DNA of 64,000 bases from Costus lasius (taxonomy: Eukaryota; Streptophyta; Magnoliopsida; Zingiberales; Costaceae). The notes beneath the pieces were generated by a model. The model had not been told where the DNA came from. It saw only the letters and a program-made list of their open reading frames with translations, and searched no databases. A program made the position numbers and the translations under genes. The stretch is taken from the NCBI GenBank assembly GCA_027563935.2, contig JANVAS020000222.1:3906001-3970000 (forward strand), given 5' to 3'. Below, piece after piece: positions 22,613 to 34,383 of the stretch. Each line of letters starts with the position of its first letter. Position 1 is the stretch's first letter.

Positions 22613-25141
22613 AATTTGATTTTTGGTCAAGCTATGGACCCAAAAATTAGCGCTTCTTGGGAGGCAACCCAAACACTCTTACTTTGTTAAGTTTCTTTTA
22701 TTTTAGTTTATTTTTAAAATTAATTTTTCTTCTCTTTTTTACAGGAAAAATCAGAATTTGCACAAAATATGGCACTGCCGTAATCTTTTTCACGGTGCCA
22801 TAATTTCGGCTGAATTTTGACCCGACAGTTTTTCATCTTTTACGACACTGCCGTAAGAAATTTTACGCCCGTAATTTCGAATCTACATTCTGCTTATCTG
22901 ATTAGGTGTTTTCCCACTAAGATTTTAAGAATCTGGAGCAGCGAAATTTTTGATCTTTTGCACGAACATGAAATATTCATCTTTTTCTATTATTTGGATA
23001 TTTTTATTGAATTTTAATGTCCATGGATCATCCTATAACACATAGCATCTTTTGGTACTTGATTAATTTTTGCAGTAGTTTTTTTTACTAATCTGATTAG
23101 CTCTTTTGTTGTAGATTTTTAAGATGCTTTGATGAGTTGAAACCCTGGTCTTTCACTTGAAATTGAAAGTACAAGTTTCATTCTATCTCTTGGATTTGTT
23201 GTTTTTATGAAAATATTTTCTGATCATTCTAGGAAGCATGGCAACTTTTGGTAACTGATTAATTTTTGTGCAGTTTTTGATTTAGTAATCTAATTAGCCT
23301 TATTTCTGCTGATACCCTAAATTCCTGATAGATTTTGATCCTTTGATTTTCATACGCCCTGAAAGAACAAGTTTTATTCTACCTTTTGGCTTTGTCTATA
23401 TTCTTTTTGGATCATTCATTCTTATTCTTGGGTATAGCTACTTTTCATAACTGAATCAATAGGCTGCACTGCTTTCCATCGACATTAGCAGCTCCTTGTC
23501 TTCAGACTTTCACCAAAAACTGCTGCCCAAGCGCCACCACTCCAGCTGGCTCTGACACCATTGTTTCCAGCCGTCGACACTGGATTCTACATTCCAGCAG
23601 CTTCTTACTTCTTCTGCTGCCTCTGTTTCCATTGATTTTATTTTTGCAGTAGAATCTTCATATTGACTCTGATTTTTTTCCTATGTAGTGTCATCTCTCA
23701 CTGCCCACAGGCCGACAACTTTGCCTTCAGGACTGTAGTCTACAGCTAGCCACTGGCCTTCATCATCATTCTGCTGTCGGCACCATCATCTTCATTGCTA
23801 GCAGCTCTTCAGCTAGCATCTATTTCTCCTCTGCTTCTCGCCTGCACCAACTCTTTCCACCAGCACCCTCTTCAAACCTCTGGAGACATCTCTGATTCTC
23901 CCTTGAGAAAATTATTTTTTTTATTATTATTTTTTGAGTTAGATACTATTTTTGGTCAGAGCCTTATGTATTTAAAAAATTGCGCAGGTAAAATTTTCAA
24001 AAGGAACATCTTTTCGGACCTAGCACCACCTCCCCTGACGGTACACCCGGACGATGATTGAGTTTGCTATATAGTTTTGCGAGTATTGTTTGCACTTTTG
24101 ATTATTTTGATTTGATATGATTATCTACACTTTTCTTCTCCTAAAAATTCTATTTGATGTGATTATATGGATCTACCACTTTACATCTTTTGATTACATG
24201 AGTTTCATGCTTCACACCTTTTGTATTGATTTTGATATTTTTGTTGTTTAAAAATTTTTTATGACTTGAATCCATGTGATGAGAGGTGTGTGGATTTTTC
24301 TATGATGATGAATGTTTATGCATGTTAATGAATGAAGATATACCTATTATGTTGAATTTATTTCTTCAATATATACTTGTTGAAATCCTTCATCGATTGA
24401 TGCATAAGGTTTCGGGTAGGTGTGTTGTTTGATGAATGCAATCTAAGAATGAAACATCTTTCTTAAATAAAATGAGCATATGAGTGTAATTTTTGAATTG
24501 ATGTCAATTGATTAACCTTGTCGATGTTTAGTTTGTCTTACTATTTGTTGGGAATAAAGAATCCAAGATCCAAAAAGAGTGAGAGACTCCCCTACTTAGC
24601 ACTGTGTAAAATTGACAGTGGTGCCGAAGATATGGGTTGAAGTCTGTAAAAAAAAAAAAAGAGAGAGAGAGGGAGAGAGAAAAAAGATTGACTCCTCTAT
24701 TTGGCACAGTGTAAAATTGACAGTGGTACCTAAGACAAGAGTTGAAGTCCCAATAAAAAGTGTGTATCTATGTGGGGACATGCTATCCAAAAAAGGAATA
24801 AAAAGAAAAAGAAAGATTTTGAGTGGAAAAAGATTTTGGATATCCTATTCCTGTAAACAAAGGTATGATAGAATTAAACTGAAAATTGGGTGAAATCATG
24901 AGATTGATATTCTTTTTATTATGCAAGTTGCAAAATTTTAATTGATTAAAGTTGTGAATCTTAAAGATTAAATTCGGAGGACAGTATATTTATCTGAAAT
25001 TTTGTGTAATAGTTGGTGGAATATTTCATAAGTGATTATATTTTAAAAATTTATTTTTTTATAAAAGAGCATATTTTCCATACTTAGCTTTACTCTTTAT
25101 ATATTTGCTTGAGGACAAGCAAAGTTTGAGCCTTATATGTT
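22613..25141 (+). other. A non-coding internal region
   Basis: About 2.5 kb without a supported gene. Just after the stop is a block AGCGCTTCTTGGGAGGCAAC (22649-22668), shared with L. Palindromic units related to those of the LTR lie at about 22771-22890. A CT-rich stretch is at 23460-23900. A duplicated segment with a GA microsatellite is at 24590-24755. A GAGGACAAGCAAAG block is near 25111, shortly before the 3' LTR, where plant elements of this style carry the plus-strand priming region. The frame at 23795-24061 has no motif. Confidence 0.6.
24590..24755 (+). repeat. Duplicated ~55-bp segment around an A-run and GA microsatellite
   Basis: Two copies of a segment containing GTGTAAAATTGACAGTGGT (near 24604 and 24711), each ending in a GTTGAAGTC block. 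Between them are an A-run and a GAGAGA tract at about 24648-24690. Part of A's internal region. Confidence 0.7.
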
Positions 25142-26304
25142 TGATGACACAAAATTTCATAGTATATTTTATGTCATTTCATTGGTATTTTGTGTCATAA
25201 TTATGCTTCTTTGCTTATTTTTATGCCCTTTTTATCAAATATTGCAGAATCTACTTCTATTTTCGTTTTTGATAATTTTCAGGTAAAAAGGCATGATTTT
25301 AAGGCATTTTCGAGCAAAATCAGATACATAGAAGAATTCCCATCATCAAGAAGAGATTACAGAACGAATTTCACTCAAATTGAAGCCACAAACCAAATTA
25401 TGGCAGTGCCATAATCAATATTACGGTACCGTATTTTCACAGTACTGCCGTAATTTTGAAGCCCTGCCGTATTTTGGGTGATTTCCATACAGAAAGTTTT
25501 GGAGAAATTACGGCATCACCATAACCATTTTTACTTGCCGTAATTTGGTTTGACTTTTCACCCGAGAGATTACCAGAAATTACATCACTACCGTAATGGA
25601 TTTCATAGTACCGTAATTCTAGTCGAATCCTGTACATAAGACTTTAAGGAAAATACGGCATTGCCGTAACCATTTCCATGGCCGTAATTCTACTCCTGCC
25701 ACGCGATTTTCATGGTCAAATTGAAGTTCGTAAGAAGCATAAAGAGAGCCTCCGATGAGGAGAACACGCCGAGGGCGAAAGCCCTAATTTTCATCCACTA
25801 TCAAGGGAGAAATCGAGTTTTTCACCGCCGCCCTACATTTCGCCACCGGGAAGCATATAGTGCATCTCCGGCCGTGAAATTTGAGGGGAAGCTTCGCTTC
25901 GATGAGGAGACGATACCCCAGAAGTTTTAGAGAGAAAGGATCTTGATCGAAGGAGAAATCAATGAAAGAGTGGGCACCGGCACTGTTCACCGCGAGTCTT
26001 GGAGCAAATTACGATTATAATTTTTATTACAGCCATGCTGTAAAGTTTAATTCCCCTTCTTTTCGATTTCTGATCAATCTAAACTATGGCTTATTGTATT
26101 TCTTCTTCCATGTTAGCTTAGACATTTTTATGGGACATGGGGGTGAAATCCCTTTTATTTCTAATGACTAGATGATTCTATTTTGTCATAGTAGTTTTAT
26201 TATGATAATTCTACTTATGTGATGATTGCCTATAATTCTCTATAGTTTTCTTATTTTCACACATGTTTTAGAGTTTTCGCAATATGGACTAAAAGGTGAT
26301 TTGC
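25142..26304 (+). repeat. A 3' LTR, cut by B
   Basis: Aligns with 19330-20543 of the 5' LTR. About 60 bp around the candidate TATA box (5' LTR about 19920-19960) is deleted here. It has the symmetric palindrome TTATGGCAGTGCCATAA at 25398-25414 and TACGGTACCGTA at 25422-25433. It stops at 26304 where B begins; the remaining ~640 bp should lie beyond the window. Confidence 0.85.
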
Positions 26305-28392
26305 TGTTGGTGTATATGCCCTAAGGACCTAATTCTGGTCCGTTACTTGTACTACTTGACATTGATATTTATATCATACTGGCATTGTCGTTATCACTAT
26401 TTGTTTACATCTGCGAACATGTACTTATATGATAATGTCCCTAGAGACAGATTGAATTTGTGCTCAAACTATTGTCCCTAGTCAATGTACCTTAGTGGAT
26501 ATGGGACAGCTATGGTACTTGTAAGACTGGTATAAGGGCTGGTTAGGCACGAGGTGCTAACGCAAGCATATGGGTATATCAGTGGTAGATATACTGGACC
26601 GACCCCCTGTGAGGCAATGACTTGGTGTCATGAGTTATCCTCACAAGTGATAGGAGATGCATTGATCCCTTGACTTGAGGTCATTGGCCATTCTATGTGG
26701 TTAGGGATATGCTTTGATACAACCTAACACCTTGCCGTAGTTGGGAGGTAATAACGGTTGTCATTGGGCATGTCACGACCCATACGAGAAGGTCAATGCA
26801 CAAACATAGGATTTCCCCCTTCCTAAGGGAAGCATGATATCCATGGAGCTCCTCTATGGTTCTATGACTGAAAGTGTATAGCCATACCCAGGTTAGACCT
26901 GATTTAGTCATAGCCATGAGATTGGATAGAAACAAGTGCTGACACACTTGGCCAATCGGATATCAGTTCGGCAAAGAGACTGTAATGCATCTGTACCTGG
27001 TTGCGATGATGGGGATGTCGATGTCGATATCCATTCCGATGACTTGGGTAGCAGCGATGCACTGCTAGGTGCCACTCACTGCTTGTGGTGACCATGGGTC
27101 AGCATTGCCAATGTCAGAGGAACCTACAGGGTCGCACACCTTGATACTCGAGTTCTTGTATTGATCGGGAAGCCTTATGATCGAGTTATTGGATAACTCG
27201 GATCTATTCTGGAGATTTCATCAGCGCCAATGGGCCTGATGAGATGGAAGAGATTTGTTGGAGCCAACTTCCATTTACGACATATTAACCATGCCCAATT
27301 TGACCTAGGGTTAAATTAGAATGGATCCATGGGCTTGGTTAACATGTATAATGGACATTGGGCTGGGCCCATTCAAAAGTTGGGCTTAATGGGCTTAAGG
27401 AGAAGAAAAGAGATGGCGCATGCTTAACCCTAGTTAGACTAGGGTTAGCGCCTATACCTCATGTGAGTTTAATTAATCATGATAAAATAGGGGCTAATTA
27501 ATTAATTAATTAAAGTCGTATTTTTGTGGGATCAAATGGGCTGAATTATTTGAATTAATTAGAGTCCTAATTGGATTAAGATTTAATTAATTAAATAAAT
27601 AATTAGAGTCCTAATTGGATTAGGACATGATTCAAAGTTTAATTTGAACCTTGATCAAGTCGCCCACTTGAGTCCTAATTGGATTAGGACTGATCATGAT
27701 TAATTAGAATCCTAATTAGATTAGGATTTAATTATTTAAACAATTAATTAGAGTCCTAATTGGATTAGGACTTGGTTAATTCCTAAAATAATTAAACTCC
27801 TAAATCCTCTCCTAGCTGTCCACTCAAATTGAATTGTGGCCACACACTCAACCGCCTCTTGCTCTATAAATAGAGCCATAGACGCATCCCCTCATGATAC
27901 TAATATCTCCTTGAGGCGTGATCAAAATTGAGGGCGAGTTCTTTAGGGCGAGAACAAGAGGCTAGTGGCGCAATTCTTCCATCCAACCCTAGCCGCAACA
28001 CACCTTCTTCCCTTCCTCTTGGCGTGAGGAACTTGGTGGTGTTTGGTGACTTCCTTCTCCTCATCTTCCTCTTGGCGCATACACCTTGGAGGTGGCGCAA
28101 GGCTAGAGGAATAAGCACAAGGCTTGGATCTTCTTCCCGAGGCTAGCACCGGGCGTGGAAGAAGAGAGCTCGAGGCATCCGTGTGTGTGAGACTGCAGAG
28201 GGCACACGCTTGGACGCTTACTACGACATCAGCCTCACCTAAATCAAGGTACTTTCTATCTCATCGTGTCGACTCTTTCGCATGCGATTTTCACTGGATT
28301 TTTGGTACTGGCCTATTTCGGGGGTATTCTTCCACTGTGCAACGTGTTTGCATCTCTAAAAATTTGTAAAATATCCCCGGGGTTTCCCAACA
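26305..28392 (+). repeat. B 5' LTR
   Basis: 2088 bp, TGTTGGTGTATA at the start and CCCAACA at the end. It has a TATA box TATAAATA at 27865-27872, itself within the palindrome CTCTATAAATAGAG. Upstream is a five-copy palindrome array (27564-27771). A hairpin at about 27181-27203 has arms GAGTTAT/ATAACTC flanked by GATC on both sides; it is also present in K. A GTATAGCCATAC block near 26877 matches the perfect palindrome in the D/G LTRs. Small frames here have no motif. Confidence 0.85.
27564..27771 (+). promoter_or_regulatory. Five-copy 19-bp palindrome array upstream of the B TATA box
   Basis: Units at 27564-27582 (imperfect), 27608-27626, 27672-27690, 27709-27727 and 27753-27771. The consensus is GTCCTAATTGGATTAGGAC, perfect apart from the three-base centre. 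The unit at 27709 has changed at both ends (first G to A, last C to T), which keeps it a palindrome. The array ends about 95 bases before the TATA box, so enhancer-like binding sites are a reasonable inference. Confidence 0.65.
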
Positions 28393-28393
28393 G

Positions 28394-28405
28394 TGGTATC
28401 AGAGC
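28394..28405 (+). promoter_or_regulatory. B primer binding site (initiator tRNA-Met)
   Basis: TGGTATCAGAGC, one base after the LTR end; exact match to the usual plant copia PBS. Confidence 0.9.
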
Positions 28406-30008
28406 GACTTGCGAAACTCGAATGATGTTTTTCATGCTTTTCATATTTTTCATGCTCACATGCCATATTTCAATTTTCAAAAATTGCAAATTGCATGGCA
28501 AACGTTTTTTCTAAAAGTAGGAAAAATTAGGGTTTCTTGTTTCTATCACCTTTTCAATCTCTTTTGGATTTTTGGGTTATTTTTCTTGCATGGTTTAAAG
28601 ATCAAAGGCGCACGTGGTTTTGTCAAGTAGGACGGGCATTGTGTCTTCGGACTGGCCGGGTCTCTTGATCTGAAAAAATTACCAGCCGAGAGGATCTTTG
28701 AAAACATCATGAAAATTAATTGCGAATAACTAAAAGATTTGTGAGAAGAAGATGAGAAAAAGAAACTGGTTTTATGAAAAAGTAAAATTTGAAATTTTAT
28801 GTTTTTCATGAGAATGTAGAATTTCATGAGTAATGCCTTGATTGTGCATGGTGTTGTGATCATTAGTCAAGCCCCTTTGCATGCTTGTGATGTACTCTTG
28901 TGAGGCCTGCGTGCCACTTTTCTTTTTGCTTTTAATTAAGATGAAGATTAGGATGGCACACATCACCTGAAGATAGGCGCATGCATGCTTGCTTGCGCAC
29001 CTTACATGGTGGCGCAAGAAGCACCCCTCCTTGATGGCCCTTACTTGGTGGCGCATCATCCTTGAAGGAAGCCCATGGCATTGGCCGAACCTATGAGGGT
29101 GCTTATAGGGTTTCCCTAGAACTACCTCTAGGGTTTGAGAGCTAAACCATGGTGAGGAGGACCTTGGAGCCGAGCTTGAAGACCAAGATAGAAGTCGGCT
29201 AGGTTAGGTCTTTAGGGGCTTGAGTCCTAGGTCAAGAGTTGAACCTCTTCTGGCATGGGTTGGTTCAATGTCTTGAATAGGCTATGATCACATCATCCCT
29301 TTACTACTTTCCATATCTGCTAAAGCATGCCTATGATGTTTTATTTTGTGTTATCACTATAGGATTGCATGCCTGTAATGCTAGACATAAGATAAAACTG
29401 AATTGATGAGACCTCAAAACCCTCATTCAAATATCAAGTCTAGTAGCCTTCTGACGCGTAGCCTCGTCAAACTATCGATCGATGGTGCTGTGCATTGTTT
29501 CCACCCTAGTGGACACACCCATCTATCTTTAGGAGGCGTGTGGTGACAATGTTTTCCCCAGTCCAGTTAAAATCCTGGATGCGCCTTTGCAAGGAATTCG
29601 TTGGCCCTGGGCATAACGGTCAGGATAGACTTGACTAGTTTTTCATATGTGATGGCCACATGATGGAACTCTAGAGGCAGCCTCAAGAAGTTAGGGTTTT
29701 GTGTTGTTCCAGCCCTAGCTGGGCACAAAATGCTTGAACTATCTTGAGAAGGGGAATTGCTAAGTTGCAATTGGCTGGCGCGCCTACCTTGAGATACATG
29801 CGTCACCTCGTGCAGTACATCCTGCCCTAGCGGGACGCGAGGCTGTGTGAGGAACAAGGATCCCATCTCACTAGGAAATCTTGAATTTTCCGATTGACTT
29901 TGTGAGTTGTCAATTTGATTAAAATAGTGGGAGCCATGATCATTTAAAACAAGTCCAGTTTAAATGATTTGAAGTAGTGCTAATATGCTTTTCTTGGTTG
30001 TTGTAGAA
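28406..30008 (+). other. B untranslated leader
   Basis: About 1.6 kb, collinear with the K leader. No supported gene. Structured segment at 29489-29834. Frames such as 28546-28863 and 29567-29866 are on the opposite strand and have no motif. Confidence 0.7.
29489..29834 (+). promoter_or_regulatory. B leader RNA hairpins P1-P4
   Basis: P1 29489-29517: outer TGTG/CACA, inner CCAC/GTGG, loop CCTA. P2 29697-29730: outer TTTTGTG/CACAAAA, bulge TTGTT, inner CCAGC/GCTGG, loop CCTA. P3 29755-29772: AATTGC/GCAATT. P4 29821-29834: CCTGC/GCGGG with loop CCTA. Compared with D, the P2 outer and inner helices and the P3 helix have changed on both sides. Confidence 0.6.
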
Positions 30009-30017
30009 ATGATGACT

Positions 30018-31558
30018 ATGAACAATAGCAGATTGTCACTACGATCTATCCTGGAAAAGGACAAGTTGGTTGGATCCAACTTGATGGATTGGTGTCGAAC
30101 CTTGAGGGGTGACCTCAGGCTCGAAAGCTGTAAAAGGCATAACCAGAAAGAGGAGAGGAGAAGGGTTACACCTTCATCTTTAGGCTCTAGTATTTGCGTG
30201 GTTGAAGTCAATCTGTCTACTTCAAATACGTGGGTTTTGGATACCGCATGTGGAGTGCATATTTGTACAAGTATGCAAGGGCTCAAACGAAGTTGGATAG
30301 TGCGACCAGGAGAGATTGACCTTCCGGTCGGTAACGGGGCACAGGTTGCTGCTGTAACTGTAGGAGACTACACTCTCTCGCTGCCGTCTAGACTTCAACT
30401 AGAACTGGAACATTGCTTCTATGCACCGTCGATTACTAAGAATATTATATCCATTCCTGCCCTGGCGAGGAAAGGATTTTGTTTTGCGATAAAAGAGAAC
30501 ACATGTTGTTTTTCATTGGCAAACATATTCTATGGATCTGGTACACTATGCAATGGGTTGTATGTCTTGGACATGCAAAGTTCTGTGTGCAACGTGAATG
30601 CTAAGAGGATCAAGTTAACTGGTTTAAATAATACTTATCTTTGGCATTGTCATTTAGGGCACATCAACAAGAATCACATCCAAAATCTCCATGCAAATGG
30701 ATTCCTGGATTCAGATTCCTTGGAGGAATTTGACACATGCGAGCCTTGTTTGTTGGGCAAAATGACAAAGGCGCCATTCACCAAGCATGGTGAGAGGGCC
30801 ACAGGTTTGTTGGATCTAATACATAGTGATGTGTGTGGGCCATTCAACAAATAAGCTAGAGGTGGGTATGTCTACTTCATCACATTTACTGATGACTTCA
30901 GTAGATATGGTTATGTCTATTTGATGAGACATAAGTCTAAATCCTTGGAGAAATTTAAGGAGTTCAAGAATGAAGTGGAAAACCAGCTTGGACGATCCAT
31001 TAAGGCTCTTCGGTCTGATCGAGGCGGAGAGTACTTGAGCCATGAGTTTGTTGACTATCTTAGAGAGTGTGGGATTCTTTCCCAACTCACTCCTCCTGGA
31101 ACACCTCAGTGGAATGGGGTGTCTGAGAGGAGAAATCGAACTTTGTTGGACATGGTTCTATCTATGATGAGTCACGCAACTCTACCTCCATATTTCTGGG
31201 GTTTTGCATTACTTACAGCAATCAAGACACTAAATAACGTTCCGTCAAAGAGTGTTCCTAAGACCCCACAAGAGTTATGGACTGGGAGACGCTCAATGCT
31301 ATCATTTATGCGGATATGGGGATGTGAGGCTTATGTCAAACGTCAGGATTCTAGCAAGCTAGAACCCAGATCTGATAAATGTGTGTTTGTGGGGTATCCT
31401 AGGGAAACCAAAGGATACTACTTCTTTAATCCCACCGAGAACAAAGTTTTTGTTGCTCGGACTGCCGTATTTCTCGAGAAAGATTTTCTCTTGTAAGGCA
31501 CCAGTGGGAGAAGCTTTGACTTGGATGAGGTCCAAGGTCAACCACAAGACACAGCAGG
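30018..31558 (+). pseudogene. B gag-pol, gag deleted and stops in integrase
   Basis: The start by alignment to D is ATG at 30018 (in-frame ATGs also at 30009 and 29985). The frame keeps the Gag N-terminus (SILEKDKLVGSNLMDW). It then jumps in frame to just after the zinc knuckle, losing about 690 bp of gag. The protease motif WVLDTACGVHI is present. Then comes the integrase zinc finger (WHCHLGHINKN, CEPCLLGKMTK) and core (HSDVCGPF, RSDRGGEYLS, NGVSERRNRT). Stops at 30852-30854 and at about 31494 (TAA replacing CAA) break it. Reverse transcriptase is not in the window because C starts at 31559. Confidence 0.85.
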
Positions 31559-34354
31559 TGTAACATCCCGTTATCTTAACCCCAAACAAGCAACATAATT
31601 CATGAAAGAAACAGGATGTTATCATACAAGATCGATACATATGCTAGGTAAAACCCCGTTCAGGAAACCCGATCTGAAAATTTCAAAAATCCATACATAT
31701 AAATCTCCAGGTAAACACAATTTCATAAAGGTACCTGCCACCACGCATTCCTTGCACTAGACATATGCAAGGCAACAGTTATATCAAATCCGTATCAAAT
31801 CCATAAAATCCATAAAGGTACCTGCCACCAGGCAATACTTGCACTAGACATATGCAAGTTACAGGTATATCAAAACCGATTACAAAGAATACACCACAAA
31901 CCGAATTTCAAAACAAAATCACAAAATCGATTTTTATAAACTCATACCAAACACCGAAACCAGGCTGAAGCCCGCGGTGACACAAAAATCAAACTCATTT
32001 AACAGCCACAATCTGACATCACAAGTTCACATAGTTCACATGGTTCACATAGCTCATATCATTCATATAGTTCGGCCACAACCGGCCCCAAATAATTAAG
32101 CGCAAAAGTTCTTAAACAGCAAACTAGCGATATCCATGCCAATGCTAACTCAAGAAATGCGCCCCTGCTCTATGCCTGAAAATAGTGAGGGGTGAGCTAC
32201 ACAGCCCAGTGAGTGGATAGTCTAAATCGACCATCCATAACATACACTCAAAAATATAGACAGATTATTTTAAAAATCTTTAACAGGAACATTATGTCAA
32301 CATATAACAACATAAAGAAAACAGAAGTCATATAAACAGTCAGACGTACACACCAACATATAACAAACTCAGTTTCTAGAGTTATACTCTAAACCAACTC
32401 AGATGTACACACCAACACTTAATTAACCTAGTTGTCCAGCATATTCAGTAGTGACCATTATGGTCTAACCCGGCTTTGGCCTAAGCACTGGGAGACTGCA
32501 AAATTTCATGCAACATATAAACATGGACAGTGAGTAGAATCAAGAGGTGGCCCCCGCCAGGTCACGACGTGGCACTTTGCTCTAAAACACCCCATAACAC
32601 ATCGATGGATAGTGTGTAGATTCAAGAGGTGGCCCCCGCCGGGTCACGACGTGGCACTTTGCTCTACGACACCCCATATCACAAAAAGAGTGATGACATC
32701 AAGAGGTGGCCCCTGTCCGACCAAGACATGGCACTTTGCGTCAAAACCCGTTCTCCCAAAAGGTTCCTACTGGACAACAGACACATCTTATATCTTATTT
32801 CACAACGGTGGACTTCTAAGTGTCAACTAGACTCTAGGATAGTCATCACAATAATCATATCGGGCAGGCTGAACATCAACCCCCATCACAATAATCATAA
32901 CAGGTAGGCTGAACATCAACCCCCTCACATATCACAATACAGGGCTGAAATCTCAAACCCTTAACATATTACACATACTATCCCCTTGAGTACATAGTCA
33001 CACTTAGCCTTAGTCCTACCCATCACATAACACATAATATTCTAAATTCCCATAACCACATAATATTCCAAAAATCACAAATCACATAATATTCAAAAAC
33101 CACATAAACTTCATGAAAATCACATTGTAGTGTAGTCCTTAGGTTTCATGCTGATTAGTTCAGTCTAACCTTGCTATGTTATCACTCAATTCCTCAAACA
33201 AGGATACATGCTACACTCATAAAGAACCATAAAATTAAAACAAGCATCCATAAACTCAACATAAAATGTAAAACATGTATTCTTACAAATTACCACATGT
33301 AAACATGTTAACTACAATTATAAAGATTTCGGTTCCCAAACATGTTATCAAGATTTCAGTTTAACTTCAATTAACAAGATTTCGGTTTTCATACATATTG
33401 TCAAGATTTCGGTTTAACTACAATTAACAAGATTTTCATGCTACAAAAAAATCATTGATTTAATGTTACCAAAATTCCCTATAAAATACCTAGTTAATAA
33501 GAATTTCATACTCAAAATTCAATGATTTAATGCTACCAAAATTCCCTATAAAAATACCTTAAATTTCATACAAATTTTCGGTTAAACAATCATCAAGATT
33601 ATTTCGGTTTTCATAATTAATATTAAAATTTCGATTTTAAACATGGTAATTTTCCAAGAATTCTATTGCATCATGTAATACAATCACAACCAAATTAATA
33701 GGTCAAATAAGACACCCCACTCACCTTGAACCGTGAACACTTAGGTTAAAATCTCCCCAACAAAATCGTCTAAAGCCTTTGAAGCTCCACCAACGTCGCC
33801 ACCAATGGAAGGAAGAAACACCACCCAAACCAAAGATGCCGGCCAAAGGAAAAGGAAGAGGAAGAAAGGAAAATTCCTCCAAGCCTTCAAGAATCGTCCA
33901 AGCTCCTCAAGAAATCGCCAAGTTCTTCAAAAATCGCCCACTTCTTTGCCCTAGCCGCCCCAAGATTTCCTCAAGCCCAAATCGCCAATTTCCCTTCCCT
34001 AACCGAAATACCAATTTGAATTTTCGGTTTTTAATTCTTTAACCCGTTAACCAATTAATTCAAATAGGGTTTAACCCATTTAACTAACTAAATTTGAATT
34101 TTAAACCCAATTAGCTAATTCACATAGGTTTTAATCCATTTAACCACTCACTTAACGAAAATCCAATAAGGATTTAATTAACCACTAAGCTCTAATTAAT
34201 TTATCATAAATTAGCAACCAAATAAATTAACAACCAAAATCTCAAGTTAATTAACTATAAATTAACAACCAATACATAGAAAAATACCACAGTCAATAAT
34301 TTTATTTAAATCAAAAATAATGCATACCAGGACTTAAGATCCTTGGATCTTACA
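31559..34354 (-). repeat. C 3' LTR
   Basis: 2796 bp, in sense TGTAAGATCC to GGATGTTACA. It starts with a near-terminal palindrome (34336-34351, arms AAGATCC and GGATCTT). It contains a three-copy minisatellite of about 80 bp (32541-32760) with the GTGGCCCC/GTGGCAC hairpin motif. No gene is supported in it. Confidence 0.9.
32541..32760 (-). repeat. LTR minisatellite, ~80-bp unit, three copies
   Basis: Units start near 32541, 32623 and 32700. In sense each holds GTGCCACGTC (or GTGCCATGTC), a short loop, then a G-rich strand ending GCCACCTCTTGA. E's LTR has the same unit, and F's LTR has a related 76-bp unit. Confidence 0.75.
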
Positions 34355-34366
34355 TCCCTCCCTCCT
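34355..34366 (-). promoter_or_regulatory. C polypurine tract
   Basis: Minus-strand AGGAGGGAGGGA directly before the 3' LTR; the plus-strand primer site. Confidence 0.85.
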
Positions 34367-34383
34367 TATAAAGCTTTAGTCCT

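Larger units (their letters stand above)
19330..26304 (+). mobile_element. A: non-autonomous LTR retrotransposon, tRNA-Asp group
   Basis: 5' LTR 19330-21182, tRNA-Asp PBS, internal region with one broken gag-like gene and about 2.5 kb of non-coding sequence, and a partial 3' LTR 25142-26304 cut by B. No protease, reverse transcriptase or integrase motif is visible in any frame, so it needs enzymes from elsewhere. The tRNA-Asp PBS and the GAGGACAAGCAAAG block near 25111 fit Athila/Tat-type gypsy elements; this placement is inference. It is inserted in the K LTR (CCTCC at 19325-19329 is the predicted target duplication). Confidence 0.8.
26305..31558 (+). mobile_element. B: Ty1/copia retrotransposon, 5' part
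   Basis: 5' LTR 26305-28392, tRNA-Met PBS, long leader, then a gag-pol with gag deleted, cut at 31558 by C. The TTTGC at 26300-26304 is the predicted target duplication, with its partner beyond the window. It is related to K. Confidence 0.85.

Noticed and set aside
27490..27520. TTAA-rich stretch as a MITE end
   Set aside because: No terminal inverted repeat pair or target duplication found around it; part of B's LTR.
27564..27771. CRISPR-like short repeats in B's LTR
   Set aside because: Irregular spacing, palindromic, no spacers, plant LTR context.
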